The notes beneath the pieces are model-generated. The model had not been told where the DNA came from. It searched no databases and saw only the letters and a list, made by a program, of their open reading frames with translations. A DNA stretch of 64,000 bases, taken from positions 62,001 through 126,000 of the forward strand of contig CAJTSR010000001.1 of assembly GCA_910579035.1 (NCBI GenBank), written 5' to 3'. Shown one piece after another: positions 27,279 to 36,468 of this stretch. Position 1 is the stretch's first letter. Each line of letters begins with the position of its first letter. Origin of the DNA: an uncultured Muribaculaceae bacterium. GTDB taxonomy: Bacteria; Bacteroidota; Bacteroidia; Bacteroidales; Muribaculaceae. A program made the position numbers and the translations under genes.

Positions 27279-29539
27279 TCAACGGTCAGTGTGGTTTTCA
27301 GCAGCTTGTCGTCCTCGCTCGAAGGACCTGCCATAATGGTGAAATCGCCCGGCTCGACAATGGGGTTCATCTTCCTGTCGAGATAGCGGAGCTGGTCGGG
27401 ACCGACGGTGAACTCAACCGTGCGGGTTTCGCCCGGAGCAAGAGCGACACGTCGGAAATCCTTAAGCTCTTTCACAGGACGCGTGGTCTGCGCATAGCAG
27501 TCGTGGATATAAAGCTGCACAATCTCCACACCGTCGCGCTTGCCACGGTTTGTCACATCGACACTTACCACGGTGCTGCCGTCGGTGCCTATCGTTTTTT
27601 CCGACAGACGGAGGTTGGAATACTCATAGGTGTTGTACGACAAGCCATGGCCGAAAGGATAGAGAGGTGTCGACGGAGTGACGACCACGGGGTGGAAGTA
27701 CATCGACGGCTTATGGTTGTATATCATTCTCGTCTGGCCTACCGAGCGGGGAATGGTGATTGCGAGCTTGGCCGACGGATTGACATCGCCGTATATTATC
27801 TCGGCAATGGCCCTTCCGCCTGTCATACCCGGCTCCCACGCCTCGATAATGGCGGGAAGATTCTCCGCAGCCCACTCCACGCCGAGCGGACGGCCGTTTA
27901 TCAGCACCAGCAGGGTCGGCTTGCCGGAGGCTGCCACCCTGCGGATAAGCTCGTTCTGCAATCCCACGAGGTCGATGTCGCTGCGGTCGGTATCTTCGCC
28001 GCAAGTACGGTCGGCCCAGCGGTAGCGCATCATATACTCGCCTGCCACCACCACGCACAAGTCGGCATCGGCTGCGGCGCGGGCTGCCTCGTTGACCTTC
28101 GCCCGGTCCATATTGCGCGGATCCCAGCCTTGGTCAACAAACACAAACTCTGCCGAGGGGTCGGCAGCACGCAAGCCGTCGAGAACAGTGCTTACGTTCT
28201 CGCGCTTCTGCTGCGCGCTCCAGTCGCCGAGAATATTCTCGTCGTCGGCATTGATGCCCGTCACAAGTATTTTTTTGTACCGGCCGCGCTTCAATGGGAG
28301 CAGGCCGTCGTTTTTAAGAAGCACTATGGAGTTGCGCGCCGCCTCGAGAGCCGTGTTGCGGTGTTCGTCGCACAGGCGCACGTCCATCGTGGTTTTCTCG
28401 TCGGCATAGGGATTCTCGAACAGCCCGAGGGCGAACTTGACGCGCAGGATACGGCGCACCGACTCGTCGATACGGCTTTCGGGAATGCGGCCTTCGCGCA
28501 CAAGCTCCACCACGGCGTCGGTAAATTCCGGCCCGTGCATGTGCATGTCCATACCGGCCATCACGCTCTGATAGAAAGCCTCTTTGTTGTTCTCGGCTGT
28601 GCGGTGAAGGTCGTGGACGTGCTCTATGTCGTACCAGTCGCTCACCACGAAGCCTTTGAAGCCCCATTCGCCACGCAGCACGTCGGTCATAAGCCACGGA
28701 TCAGTATGGGCAGGCACGCCGTTAACCTCGTTGTGGCTCGTCATCAGCGACAAAGCACCGGCATCGACACCGGCTTTGAACGGCGGGAAAAACACCTCGC
28801 GGATAGTGCGCTCCGAACAGTCGAAGGGAGCACCGTTAGTGCCGTTTTCGGGCTGGCTGCCGCCTACGAAATGCTTGACGCAGGCCAGAACGTCGTTCTC
28901 GCTGTCGAGATTGCCCTGATAGCCTTTCACCTGCTCTACGCCCATGCGGGTAACGAGCAAGGGATCCTCGCCGAAGGTTTCGCCGCAGCGTCCCCAGCGG
29001 GGGTCGCGGGCAACCTCCACATTGGGGTTGAAAGTCCAGTGCATATTCATAGCCCTCATCTCGCGAGCGGTCTGCCGCGCGATCTTGTGTGCCATATCGG
29101 TATCGAAAGAGCACGCAAGGCCGATGTTGGTAGGATAGACGGTGTTGTCCGGGGCGTTGGCATTGCCGTGGATAGCGTCGATACCGAAGATGATGGGTAT
29201 GGCCAGACGGCTCTTCATTGCCTCGCGCTGCAGCTGATTGGCTTCTTCCACCGTGAGGACATGGAGGAAAGAGCCTATTTTGCCTTCTCGCGTAAGTTTA
29301 AGCAAGTCTTCCGGCACGAGGCCGGGGTAGAAGGCCTGCGCGGTATTTGTGAGCAGGTCTTCTTCGGTAAGAGTGCCCATATTAGAGCGGAAATGCTCCA
29401 CTCCGACACACTGGTTCATCTGCCCGACCTTTTCTTCGAGCGTCATTCTGCCAAGAAGGTCTTCGACTCGCTCTTCTACCGGCGCCTGGGGGTTCTGATA
29501 AAGCATAGTGCTTATTGCAAGGGTTATAAATGACAACAT
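27275..29539 (-). CDS. GH3 beta-glycosidase
   Basis: This 754-residue enzyme has the three-part GH3 architecture: the N-terminal barrel (RVEDLLGRMTLEEKVGQMNQ at ~23), the alpha/beta sandwich, and a C-terminal FnIII-like domain (VDVTNRGKRDGVEIVQLY). The nucleophile aspartate is in GFVVSDWYDIE (~residue 301). The short hydrophobic N-terminus (MLSFITLAISTMLYQ) is a plausible signal peptide, so it is likely periplasmic. In a mannan locus it would remove terminal beta-glucose or beta-mannose; the sequence does not decide which. Confidence 0.9.
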   Translation of the reverse strand: MLSFITLAISTMLYQNPQAPVEERVEDLLGRMTLEEKVGQMNQCVGVEHFRSNMGTLTEEDLLTNTAQAFYPGLVPEDLLKLTREGKIGSFLHVLTVEEANQLQREAMKSRLAIPIIFGIDAIHGNANAPDNTVYPTNIGLACSFDTDMAHKIARQTAREMRAMNMHWTFNPNVEVARDPRWGRCGETFGEDPLLVTRMGVEQVKGYQGNLDSENDVLACVKHFVGGSQPENGTNGAPFDCSERTIREVFFPPFKAGVDAGALSLMTSHNEVNGVPAHTDPWLMTDVLRGEWGFKGFVVSDWYDIEHVHDLHRTAENNKEAFYQSVMAGMDMHMHGPEFTDAVVELVREGRIPESRIDESVRRILRVKFALGLFENPYADEKTTMDVRLCDEHRNTALEAARNSIVLLKNDGLLPLKRGRYKKILVTGINADDENILGDWSAQQKRENVSTVLDGLRAADPSAEFVFVDQGWDPRNMDRAKVNEAARAAADADLCVVVAGEYMMRYRWADRTCGEDTDRSDIDLVGLQNELIRRVAASGKPTLLVLINGRPLGVEWAAENLPAIIEAWEPGMTGGRAIAEIIYGDVNPSAKLAITIPRSVGQTRMIYNHKPSMYFHPVVVTPSTPLYPFGHGLSYNTYEYSNLRLSEKTIGTDGSTVVSVDVTNRGKRDGVEIVQLYIHDCYAQTTRPVKELKDFRRVALAPGETRTVEFTVGPDQLRYLDRKMNPIVEPGDFTIMAGPSSEDDKLLKTTLTVE

Positions 29540-29577
29540 ATTGGTATTGAATTTAATGCCCTTAAAATTACAAAATA

Positions 29578-31029
29578 TTATTTGAACGACGGCATCTGGT
29601 CGCGGTTAATAACATATTCGCTGTCGAACACGGCCTTCAGCGACTCGGCGGTGTTGCCGAATCCGTCGGTAGTGCCGCCCGACACATGCTTGTCGTATGT
29701 ATACCAGAGGTTGAACCACGACCAGTTCGCCCCGTCGGCAAAGCATTTGTCGGGATTCTGAATAAGTCCCGTTTCGGAGATAGTGACAAGACGCTTGCCG
29801 CCGGTCATGGCAACGAGGGCGTCGTATGCCGCCTTCTGAGAGCCGTCGTTATCGGCATAGATGTCGGTTCCCACTATGTCGCAGAAATCGTTGCCGGGGT
29901 AGGAGGCAGCCATCTGAGCCTCGTAGCCTTCCTCATACTGTGCTGTCCACACCCAGATAAGGTTGTTCAGGCCGTGGTGGTTCACAAGACGGTCGTACAT
30001 CAGCTTCCACAGCTGCTTGGTAGGCTCGTCGCCATAGCGACCCCACCAGAACCACGCGCCGCTGTACTTGTAGCTGCCGGCAGCTTCGTGGAGCGGACGC
30101 CATATCACGGGTATGCCCTCTTCCTGCAACTGCTTTAGCACAGCCGCCACCTTGTCGATGTCGGAGAGTATGAATTCGTTCTGCCACGTGCCTTCCTTTA
30201 CGGCCTCGCGGATATCGAATTCGGTAGGATCTTCGACATCACTGCCGGGGGCGCGGGCGCCATAGCGCGCGATGTCCTTGCTGTCATACGCCTCTTTGTC
30301 GGTAGGCACTCGCCAGTGCCACATATAGCTCACAAGACCGTTGGCCTCCCACTGCTCCTTGGCGGGGCTTATGTCGGAATAGTCGATCCAGTCCTGTCCG
30401 CTTTCCGGCAGGTGGATAAAGTCATAGCCAGCGATAGCGACGTCCTTGCCCGTAACGGTCTTTATCCATCCGGCAAAATCATTGTTGTTGTTCACATTGG
30501 CCATAGCTCCCGAAAGGATCTTCTTGCCGTGCTGCTGTATGATAAAATCGTACACCTTGCGGGTCTGCTCGGTGGCGTCGGCGTTGACAAGGCCGAGAAT
30601 CTCGGCCGGGCCTACGGGCGCGCCGGCCTTGGTGGTGAAGTTGACTGTAAGCTCGGGAGCGAAAGTGAGGGTGCCCACTCCCGCAACGGCATTGGCAGGA
30701 ACGTGGAGCTTGTAAGCCTGCCCGGCGGCAAGAGCCACCTTGGCAATAACGGTGCTGCCTTCGCGCACCTCTGTGGCGACGGTCTGCCCGTTGAGGGTTA
30801 TCGGAGAGATGGTGCTTAGAGCCACGGCGTGGTCATATACAAGCGAAATCTCCGTGGTAGCCGGGTCTATCTCGGCACCTTCGGCCACCGAGGCCGAGCT
30901 CAGAGCCACAGCCTCGGCTTCCTGCACGGGCCAGTCGGGCTTGTGGTCCTCATCGCAAGCCACAGCCGCCGCGCACAGAGCGCTGCCTACAGCCAATGCG
31001 ATAGTCTTGGTATATAATGATTGTAACAT
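29578..31029 (-). CDS. surface GH26 beta-mannanase with N-terminal Ig-like domain
   Basis: The 483-residue lipoprotein has its acceptor cysteine followed by acidic residues (ACDEDHKPD). This resembles the Bacteroidales lipoprotein export signal, so it is probably on the cell surface. A bacterial Ig-like domain (~40-135, ATTEISLVYDHAVALS) precedes the GH26 barrel. The catalytic glutamates lie in WRPLHEAAGSYKYSGAWFWWG and TISETGLI. It should be the endo-acting enzyme that opens mannan outside the cell, complementing the GH26 gene at 26175. Confidence 0.9.
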   Translation of the reverse strand: MLQSLYTKTIALAVGSALCAAAVACDEDHKPDWPVQEAEAVALSSASVAEGAEIDPATTEISLVYDHAVALSTISPITLNGQTVATEVREGSTVIAKVALAAGQAYKLHVPANAVAGVGTLTFAPELTVNFTTKAGAPVGPAEILGLVNADATEQTRKVYDFIIQQHGKKILSGAMANVNNNNDFAGWIKTVTGKDVAIAGYDFIHLPESGQDWIDYSDISPAKEQWEANGLVSYMWHWRVPTDKEAYDSKDIARYGARAPGSDVEDPTEFDIREAVKEGTWQNEFILSDIDKVAAVLKQLQEEGIPVIWRPLHEAAGSYKYSGAWFWWGRYGDEPTKQLWKLMYDRLVNHHGLNNLIWVWTAQYEEGYEAQMAASYPGNDFCDIVGTDIYADNDGSQKAAYDALVAMTGGKRLVTISETGLIQNPDKCFADGANWSWFNLWYTYDKHVSGGTTDGFGNTAESLKAVFDSEYVINRDQMPSFK

Positions 31030-31099
31030 AGTGTCTGATACGTAAAAAACCTTAGAAATTGTACCCTTGGACTGAAAACATTAACCTATTTAATCCATC

Positions 31100-33394
31100 T
31101 TATTCTATGGTGACCTTTGTAAGGGTATAGTCAGCCCCGGTAATCACGAGGCCGCCGCTGGCGATGAGGTCGTCGAGAATCTCGCGGGTGAGCACAAGCT
31201 CAACCACGCCGCTCACGGGCTGCCCCCACTGGTCGGGGGTCGGAGCGGGAAGTGCGTTCCAGCCATCGCCGTGGCGCAGGGCCACGCACCACCAGTCGTC
31301 GGCAGGGTTGGCCACGTCGGGAGTCACATACAGGCGCAGCATAGACCCTGCCTTTACCGTGCTCCAGTCGAAAGCGCCCCACGCGAGGTCCTGATTGCCA
31401 CTCCAGTTTCCGCTGGACCAGCTACCGCTCCATATCGTTGTTTCGAGCGACTGCTCGTACTCTACCGCTATCTTGCTTATGACGGCGCTGTGGCCGTTGA
31501 CGATTATCGCTGTTTCGCTCCAGCCGTCCTCGGTGGTCAGCACTGCGTTGAGGAAATCGGCACTCAGCTCAAATTCCACCTTTGAAGCATCAGCCGGAAC
31601 ATCTATGATATCGCCCTGCTGGCCCCAGTTGGCATCGTTAAGCTGCACCTGCGCATCGGCATAGGGCGCGAGGTAGAACACGAGCTTGCCTCCGGCGGGA
31701 ACACCCTCGAGGGCGCTCTTATCGATTCGCAGGCCGCCGCCGTCCCAGTTGCCGAGGTCGAACATACCGGTCCATATCACATTTTCGACATGCGTGGCCG
31801 GCGTCACGTCGTAGGTATAGCTTATCTCGCCGTTGCTCGACAGCAGACGCACCACAGTGCCCTTGCCGCAGCTTGTAGGCAGGTTGATATAGAGTTTGTC
31901 GCCATTGACGATGTACTGCACCGCCTGTCCGTTGACTTCGACGGCGGTCAGCTTGTCGGCATTGGCAAGCTGCACAACCATAATCTCTCCGGCAAGCAGT
32001 TCCTCGGTTTCCACGGCCACGATATTGGCGCACTCAGGGGCGTTGACGGTAAGCGCGGGTGTTTCTACACTCTCGCCGTTGGCCATAGTGAGCACCACTG
32101 CCCCGCTTTGTGCCGTGGCAGGCACCTCTACCGACAGTTCGGCAGCAGAAACAGGCGTTACTTCAAAGGATTCCGCACCGGGGAAGGCCACGGCCACCAC
32201 GAGGTCGAGATTGCGGCCAAGCATCTTGACTGTGGCCGCTGCCGCCACTTCGGCAGGCTCGAAGCCGGTGACTTCGGCCTTGGCTGTGGAAAGTGCTATC
32301 TCCACAGTCTTGCCGCTCTTGAGGTTGAGCACGGCGTTTCCGCTCTGTGCCATTTCGGGGAAGGCCACTTTGACAGCCGTGGCAGTCACCTCGGCCGGTT
32401 CTACGGCTTCGGCTACGTTGGGGAAGAGCACGCTTACCACCTGCTCCATATTCACACCCGAAATCACTATTTCCTGTCCGCCCCGTATGCCTTCGGCCGG
32501 GTTGGCAACGAGTTCGGTCGGAACCGCTATGCCGATATTGGCCACGGCCACTTTCACCCCCGATGCCGGAACAGCCACTATGGCGCCGTCGGTAGCATTG
32601 TCGGGAAGCACGAAGGATATTGCCGATTCCTCGGCCGAGTAGCTGAATTCGAGTTCGCCGCCGTCGGGCATAAGCACACTGCGCACGAGGTCAAAGTCGG
32701 TACCTTTCACCGTCACGGCGTCGCCACCCTTGGCTCCGCTGAGATCAAGCGGCGACTCCACGGCGGGAAGCACTATCTCGGTTTCAGCCTCGGCCTTGAT
32801 TGTATTGGGCACCTCCTTGGCATCAGATATTATGATTATACCGCTTACAGCTTCTTCGGGAACGGTAAGCACAATCTGCTTACGCTCGTGCACGGCAAAA
32901 TCGGCCGCATACACATTAACGCTGTCCTCAAGGAAGGGGAAGCATACCTCGTTGATGAGGTTGAGGTATTCACCCTCGATGGTGAGCGATGTGCCGGGCC
33001 TGACGCGCGCAGGGCTTATCGACTCGATCGATATAGGCTCGGAATATGTGAGCATCGTCTTGGTTTCGAGCACGCCTCCGGCATAGTGCAGCTTCACGTG
33101 GCCGGGCTCTGCGGTCTGAGGCACGGTGACACGGATTTCCTCCGCACTCACGCGTGTTATCTCGGTAATGTCGTCGCAGCCGGGTATGCTGACCTTCACT
33201 ATCTGGTCCATGCCGCTGCCGAGGAAGCGCAACTCGCCTCCGCGCGCCACGGGGCTGGGTCCGAAGCTGTTCAGGTTCACGCCACCTTTATACTGCTGGG
33301 TATCGTAGTCATCGTTATCGCAGGCAGTGAACACCGGAGTGGCCAATGCCATGGCGAGGGCAAGAAAGCCCGATAATTTCATAAACTTTTTCAT
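31100..33394 (-). CDS. surface glycan-binding protein with TIG repeats and two C-terminal binding-type domains
   Basis: The 764-residue lipoprotein (FTACDNDDYD, acidic after the cysteine) has about six IPT/TIG-like beta-sandwich repeats (residues ~45-525), each beginning near a P-x-x-x-x-GG or -GT motif. Two related C-terminal domains follow. One starts VIWTGMFDLGNWDGGG (~537) and the other TIWSGSWSSGNWSGNQ (~650). The aromatic, glycine-rich starts look like carbohydrate-binding platforms. It lies in the SusE/F position and is expected to hold mannan chains at the surface. Confidence 0.8.
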   Translation of the reverse strand: MKKFMKLSGFLALAMALATPVFTACDNDDYDTQQYKGGVNLNSFGPSPVARGGELRFLGSGMDQIVKVSIPGCDDITEITRVSAEEIRVTVPQTAEPGHVKLHYAGGVLETKTMLTYSEPISIESISPARVRPGTSLTIEGEYLNLINEVCFPFLEDSVNVYAADFAVHERKQIVLTVPEEAVSGIIIISDAKEVPNTIKAEAETEIVLPAVESPLDLSGAKGGDAVTVKGTDFDLVRSVLMPDGGELEFSYSAEESAISFVLPDNATDGAIVAVPASGVKVAVANIGIAVPTELVANPAEGIRGGQEIVISGVNMEQVVSVLFPNVAEAVEPAEVTATAVKVAFPEMAQSGNAVLNLKSGKTVEIALSTAKAEVTGFEPAEVAAAATVKMLGRNLDLVVAVAFPGAESFEVTPVSAAELSVEVPATAQSGAVVLTMANGESVETPALTVNAPECANIVAVETEELLAGEIMVVQLANADKLTAVEVNGQAVQYIVNGDKLYINLPTSCGKGTVVRLLSSNGEISYTYDVTPATHVENVIWTGMFDLGNWDGGGLRIDKSALEGVPAGGKLVFYLAPYADAQVQLNDANWGQQGDIIDVPADASKVEFELSADFLNAVLTTEDGWSETAIIVNGHSAVISKIAVEYEQSLETTIWSGSWSSGNWSGNQDLAWGAFDWSTVKAGSMLRLYVTPDVANPADDWWCVALRHGDGWNALPAPTPDQWGQPVSGVVELVLTREILDDLIASGGLVITGADYTLTKVTIE

Positions 33395-33402
33395 AATCCG
33401 GC

Positions 33403-34719
33403 TTAGTTTTTAACGGCACGTATATTGTCTATCTTAAGAAGCGGAGTGCAGTCCACGCCGTCCACGCCGCCGTTCCACAGGAAAATCTGGAGAGAGGCGA
33501 AATCGGCTTCGCTGCCGAGGAAGCTTGCAGCTCCGGCACCGTCACCGTTGTACACGAAGTCGGCGATAGGAAGCGACACGGTGATCCACTGTCCGTCGGT
33601 ATGGAAGGCATCGGTTGCCGTCCACGGCCGATAGAGGCCTCGCGCCCAGTCGGACTGGAAGTAGCTGTTGTTGCAGCCGGCCACGGTGTTGCCGAAGCAG
33701 TCGGTGCCGGCATTGCCCATACTCACCTTGTCGGTACCGGCGAATATCAGCTGCATGGCGCAAGCCTGCCATGCGGCTGTCGACGGTATGCACAGCTCGA
33801 ATTTAAGGCTCATATTCTTGTAGTCGGAGAAATCCACGATATCGAAAAGGCGCACGCCCTCGCGCTCGGGATAGTCGGTAGGCGTGTTCCAGCTTCCGGC
33901 CCAGTACTCGAAGGAGAAGTTATTGTCGTCCCACGCGTCCTTGCCCGCAAGGACGGTCTGGCCGTCGCCGAGGCGCATATAGTTGCCGCTGATGCCACTG
34001 CCGTCGTCCTCGATAGGAGCGTTGTGCCAGCCGTGGTTTCCGAGGCCTGTAAGGCCGTCGAAATCAAACATCATGCCGCGCGTGTCGAGATAGTGGAAAC
34101 CCGACTCGCCCCGGCCATATATCGAAGTGACGGCCACGGGGCCTTCAACGGCACCCTCCGGCACCACCACTTCGAGAACGTCCTGAGTGAGGCTTACAAT
34201 CTTGGCATCCTTGCCTCCGGGAAATTCCACGGTAAGAGGCACATTGGGGTCGTCGGCGAAGTATGCGCCTTTGAGCACCACTGTGGAACCGGCCTGTGCA
34301 TACTCGCAGCTCATACTCTCCACGCGTGGCGCGGGTACGAACACATTGAACGGATAAACTGTTTCAACGCCCGTCGAGGTTATGAAGCGGGCTTCGTTTG
34401 TCACCTCTCCCGGCAGGAGGTTGGGAATATCCACTATTATGGTATGGCTTGTCACCATCGTGGGGTTGAGTTTGGCTTTCTGGTCGTTGAACCACACCTG
34501 CTGCACATCGCCGAGGTTATCGCCCACAAAGGCGAGGCGTGCGCCAAGCGAAGCGCTCACTATCAGCGAGTCGGCCTCGCTGACATCGCAGGAACGCGCG
34601 TATTTGATTACGGGAGTGGCGCCACGGTCGCTCTCGGCATCTGTTTCGGAACACGACTGCACCGAAAATGCCATTGCGGCAGCCACCGCGAATATTGTAT
34701 ATTGAACGATATGTTTCAT
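33403..34719 (-). CDS. surface glycan-binding protein (SGBP-B type)
   Basis: This 438-residue lipoprotein (SVQSCSETDAESD, acidic after the cysteine, so surface-directed) has two TIG-like domains (~40-195). The larger C-terminal domain (~215-438) starts MFDFDGLTGLGNHGWHN and contains several tryptophans, for example EYWAGSWNTP. This organisation matches glycan-binding surface proteins encoded behind SusD in Bacteroidetes loci. It sits 9 bases before the second binding protein and 34 after susD. Ligand: beta-mannan by context. Confidence 0.85.
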   Translation of the reverse strand: MKHIVQYTIFAVAAAMAFSVQSCSETDAESDRGATPVIKYARSCDVSEADSLIVSASLGARLAFVGDNLGDVQQVWFNDQKAKLNPTMVTSHTIIVDIPNLLPGEVTNEARFITSTGVETVYPFNVFVPAPRVESMSCEYAQAGSTVVLKGAYFADDPNVPLTVEFPGGKDAKIVSLTQDVLEVVVPEGAVEGPVAVTSIYGRGESGFHYLDTRGMMFDFDGLTGLGNHGWHNAPIEDDGSGISGNYMRLGDGQTVLAGKDAWDDNNFSFEYWAGSWNTPTDYPEREGVRLFDIVDFSDYKNMSLKFELCIPSTAAWQACAMQLIFAGTDKVSMGNAGTDCFGNTVAGCNNSYFQSDWARGLYRPWTATDAFHTDGQWITVSLPIADFVYNGDGAGAASFLGSEADFASLQIFLWNGGVDGVDCTPLLKIDNIRAVKN

Positions 34720-34753
34720 ATCTTGCTTGTGTTTTTATTATCGATGCTTATGC

Positions 34754-36451
34754 TTATTCTGCTGCGGCATAGAAATCGACAGGCTCGGCCGAAAGCGAGG
34801 GCGAGGCACTGCTCACCGCGGCCGGTATCGGCGCCACGAACGACTCCGCACGCAGGTTGATAGGATCGTACTGTCCCCAGTCGGCGGTCGACTGCACCAC
34901 GTGGTAGCTGCCGCGGTCGTTCTCGTTGGTGGGGTCGATGGTCACACCGGGCTTGTTGACAAACATGGCGCAGCGGTTGTAGCCGGTACCATAGCCGGTG
35001 TTGATAAGTTCAAGAGCCTTGTCGTCGCCCTCGCGATAGCGGTAGCGCTGGGTGTCGAACCATGTCTGGCTCTCGAAGGCGAGTTCGCGACGACGCTCGC
35101 GCAGCAGTTCCTCGTAGGTAACGGACTGTTCCTCCGTCACTCCGGCGCGCTGGCGCACCATGTTGTAGTACTTCATGGCGGTGGCGTCGGAAGTAGATGT
35201 GGCTGTGCCCATCTTGGCTTCGACATAGGTGAGGTATACGTCGGCAAGACGCATCAGATAGATATTGTTGGCGGCGTCCTGATTGATGCCCACATTGCCA
35301 TCGCAGTCGGCACCCTTGCCTATTATGTACTTCTTGACGTGGGCAAGCATCTCGTTCTTGTCCTCGAGAACATCGCCGGAGTCATCGCGGCTCACCAGAT
35401 TGTAGGTGTATCCGCCGCCGGCACGGTTCAGCATCGGGTAATAGTCGCCACCGGTCATATATGTCCACATACGGCGACGGTCGTTCTGAGTGTACATCTC
35501 CTGGAGCGACACTGTGGGGCCTTTGCCGGCGCCCCAGGTCTGGTCGGCGATAACGCTCGAGCGGCTCCAAGCGGTGTTGCGGGCATTGCCGAAGGAGTAA
35601 CCCTGCACTGCGCACTGGATAGCGAGAATGGATTCGGGTCCATTGTTGGACTCGACATCGAAAAGTGTCGAATAGTCTATCTCGGTGAGGGCACGGGTGT
35701 TTTCTATCACAAAAAGAGCGTCGTCGGCCGCTTTCTTGTAGAGAGCGTCGCGGTCGTAGCCGTAATCCTTGTGGGAGGCCATCGTTATGGCGAGTTTGGC
35801 ACGGAGCGCGCGGGCTTTGCGGCTGTCGAGGCGGAAGGCGTCGCCATCCTCCGAGGGAAGATTTGCCACGGCATAATCAAGGTCTTCCATGGCGAAGCGA
35901 TATACGCTTGCCTGCGTGTTGCGCGGCAGCTTGAAGTTGCCGGAAGCGATGGTGGCGGAGTTGTTTTCAACAATGGGCACGTCATGCCATACTTCGGCAA
36001 GCCAGTAGTAGCAGAATCCGCGTATGGCGCGCGCCTCGGCGGTAGCCTTCACGATGTCGTTCTCGGTAATGGTGCCGCTGCACGCCTTCGGGATATCGTT
36101 GATTATGGAGTTGGCAAACAGAATAACGTTGTAAAGACCTTTCCAGCCTTCGTTGATGTACGGATTGACGGCGGTGTACGAACCGAAGTACCACTGGCCT
36201 TCGTCGCCATAGGTATAGTACATGTCGCCGTTGATCATATCCATCTTCCACTGGAAGTTCATATGGAAATTGCTCCATGTCTTGGAGGCGTATAAGGTCA
36301 TGGTGGTGGACCGCAGTGCCTCGGGCGAGGTATAGTACGATTCCAGCACCGGCTTGTCTTCCGGGTCGATTGTCAGGAAGTCGTTGCACGAAGCCATCGA
36401 TGCAGCCATGGTGCATACAAGCAGCGCGCGGGTGAATATTTTGTTCATCAT
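34754..36451 (-). CDS. susD: SusD/RagB-family glycan-binding lipoprotein
   Basis: The 565-residue lipoprotein (MASCNDFLTIDPED) has the SusD N-terminal signature with the aspartate-rich segment behind the cysteine. TPR-type helices follow; RRRELAFESQTWFDTQRY is the conserved RagB/SusD C-terminal motif (~residue 455). It forms the lid over the SusC channel and captures oligosaccharides. The gene is 17 bases downstream of susC. Confidence 0.95.
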   Translation of the reverse strand: MMNKIFTRALLVCTMAASMASCNDFLTIDPEDKPVLESYYTSPEALRSTTMTLYASKTWSNFHMNFQWKMDMINGDMYYTYGDEGQWYFGSYTAVNPYINEGWKGLYNVILFANSIINDIPKACSGTITENDIVKATAEARAIRGFCYYWLAEVWHDVPIVENNSATIASGNFKLPRNTQASVYRFAMEDLDYAVANLPSEDGDAFRLDSRKARALRAKLAITMASHKDYGYDRDALYKKAADDALFVIENTRALTEIDYSTLFDVESNNGPESILAIQCAVQGYSFGNARNTAWSRSSVIADQTWGAGKGPTVSLQEMYTQNDRRRMWTYMTGGDYYPMLNRAGGGYTYNLVSRDDSGDVLEDKNEMLAHVKKYIIGKGADCDGNVGINQDAANNIYLMRLADVYLTYVEAKMGTATSTSDATAMKYYNMVRQRAGVTEEQSVTYEELLRERRRELAFESQTWFDTQRYRYREGDDKALELINTGYGTGYNRCAMFVNKPGVTIDPTNENDRGSYHVVQSTADWGQYDPINLRAESFVAPIPAAVSSASPSLSAEPVDFYAAAE

Positions 36452-36468
36452 CGGTTTGTCTTATGATA

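Noticed and set aside
27503..29533. 676-codon open frame antisense to the GH3 gene
   Set aside because: It mirrors the codon bias of the GH3 gene, is rich in histidine and low-complexity residues, and has no recognisable domain. Similar mirror frames opposite the antiporter (4843-6315), the TIG protein (31790-33376) and susC (37165-39132) were dropped for the same reason.
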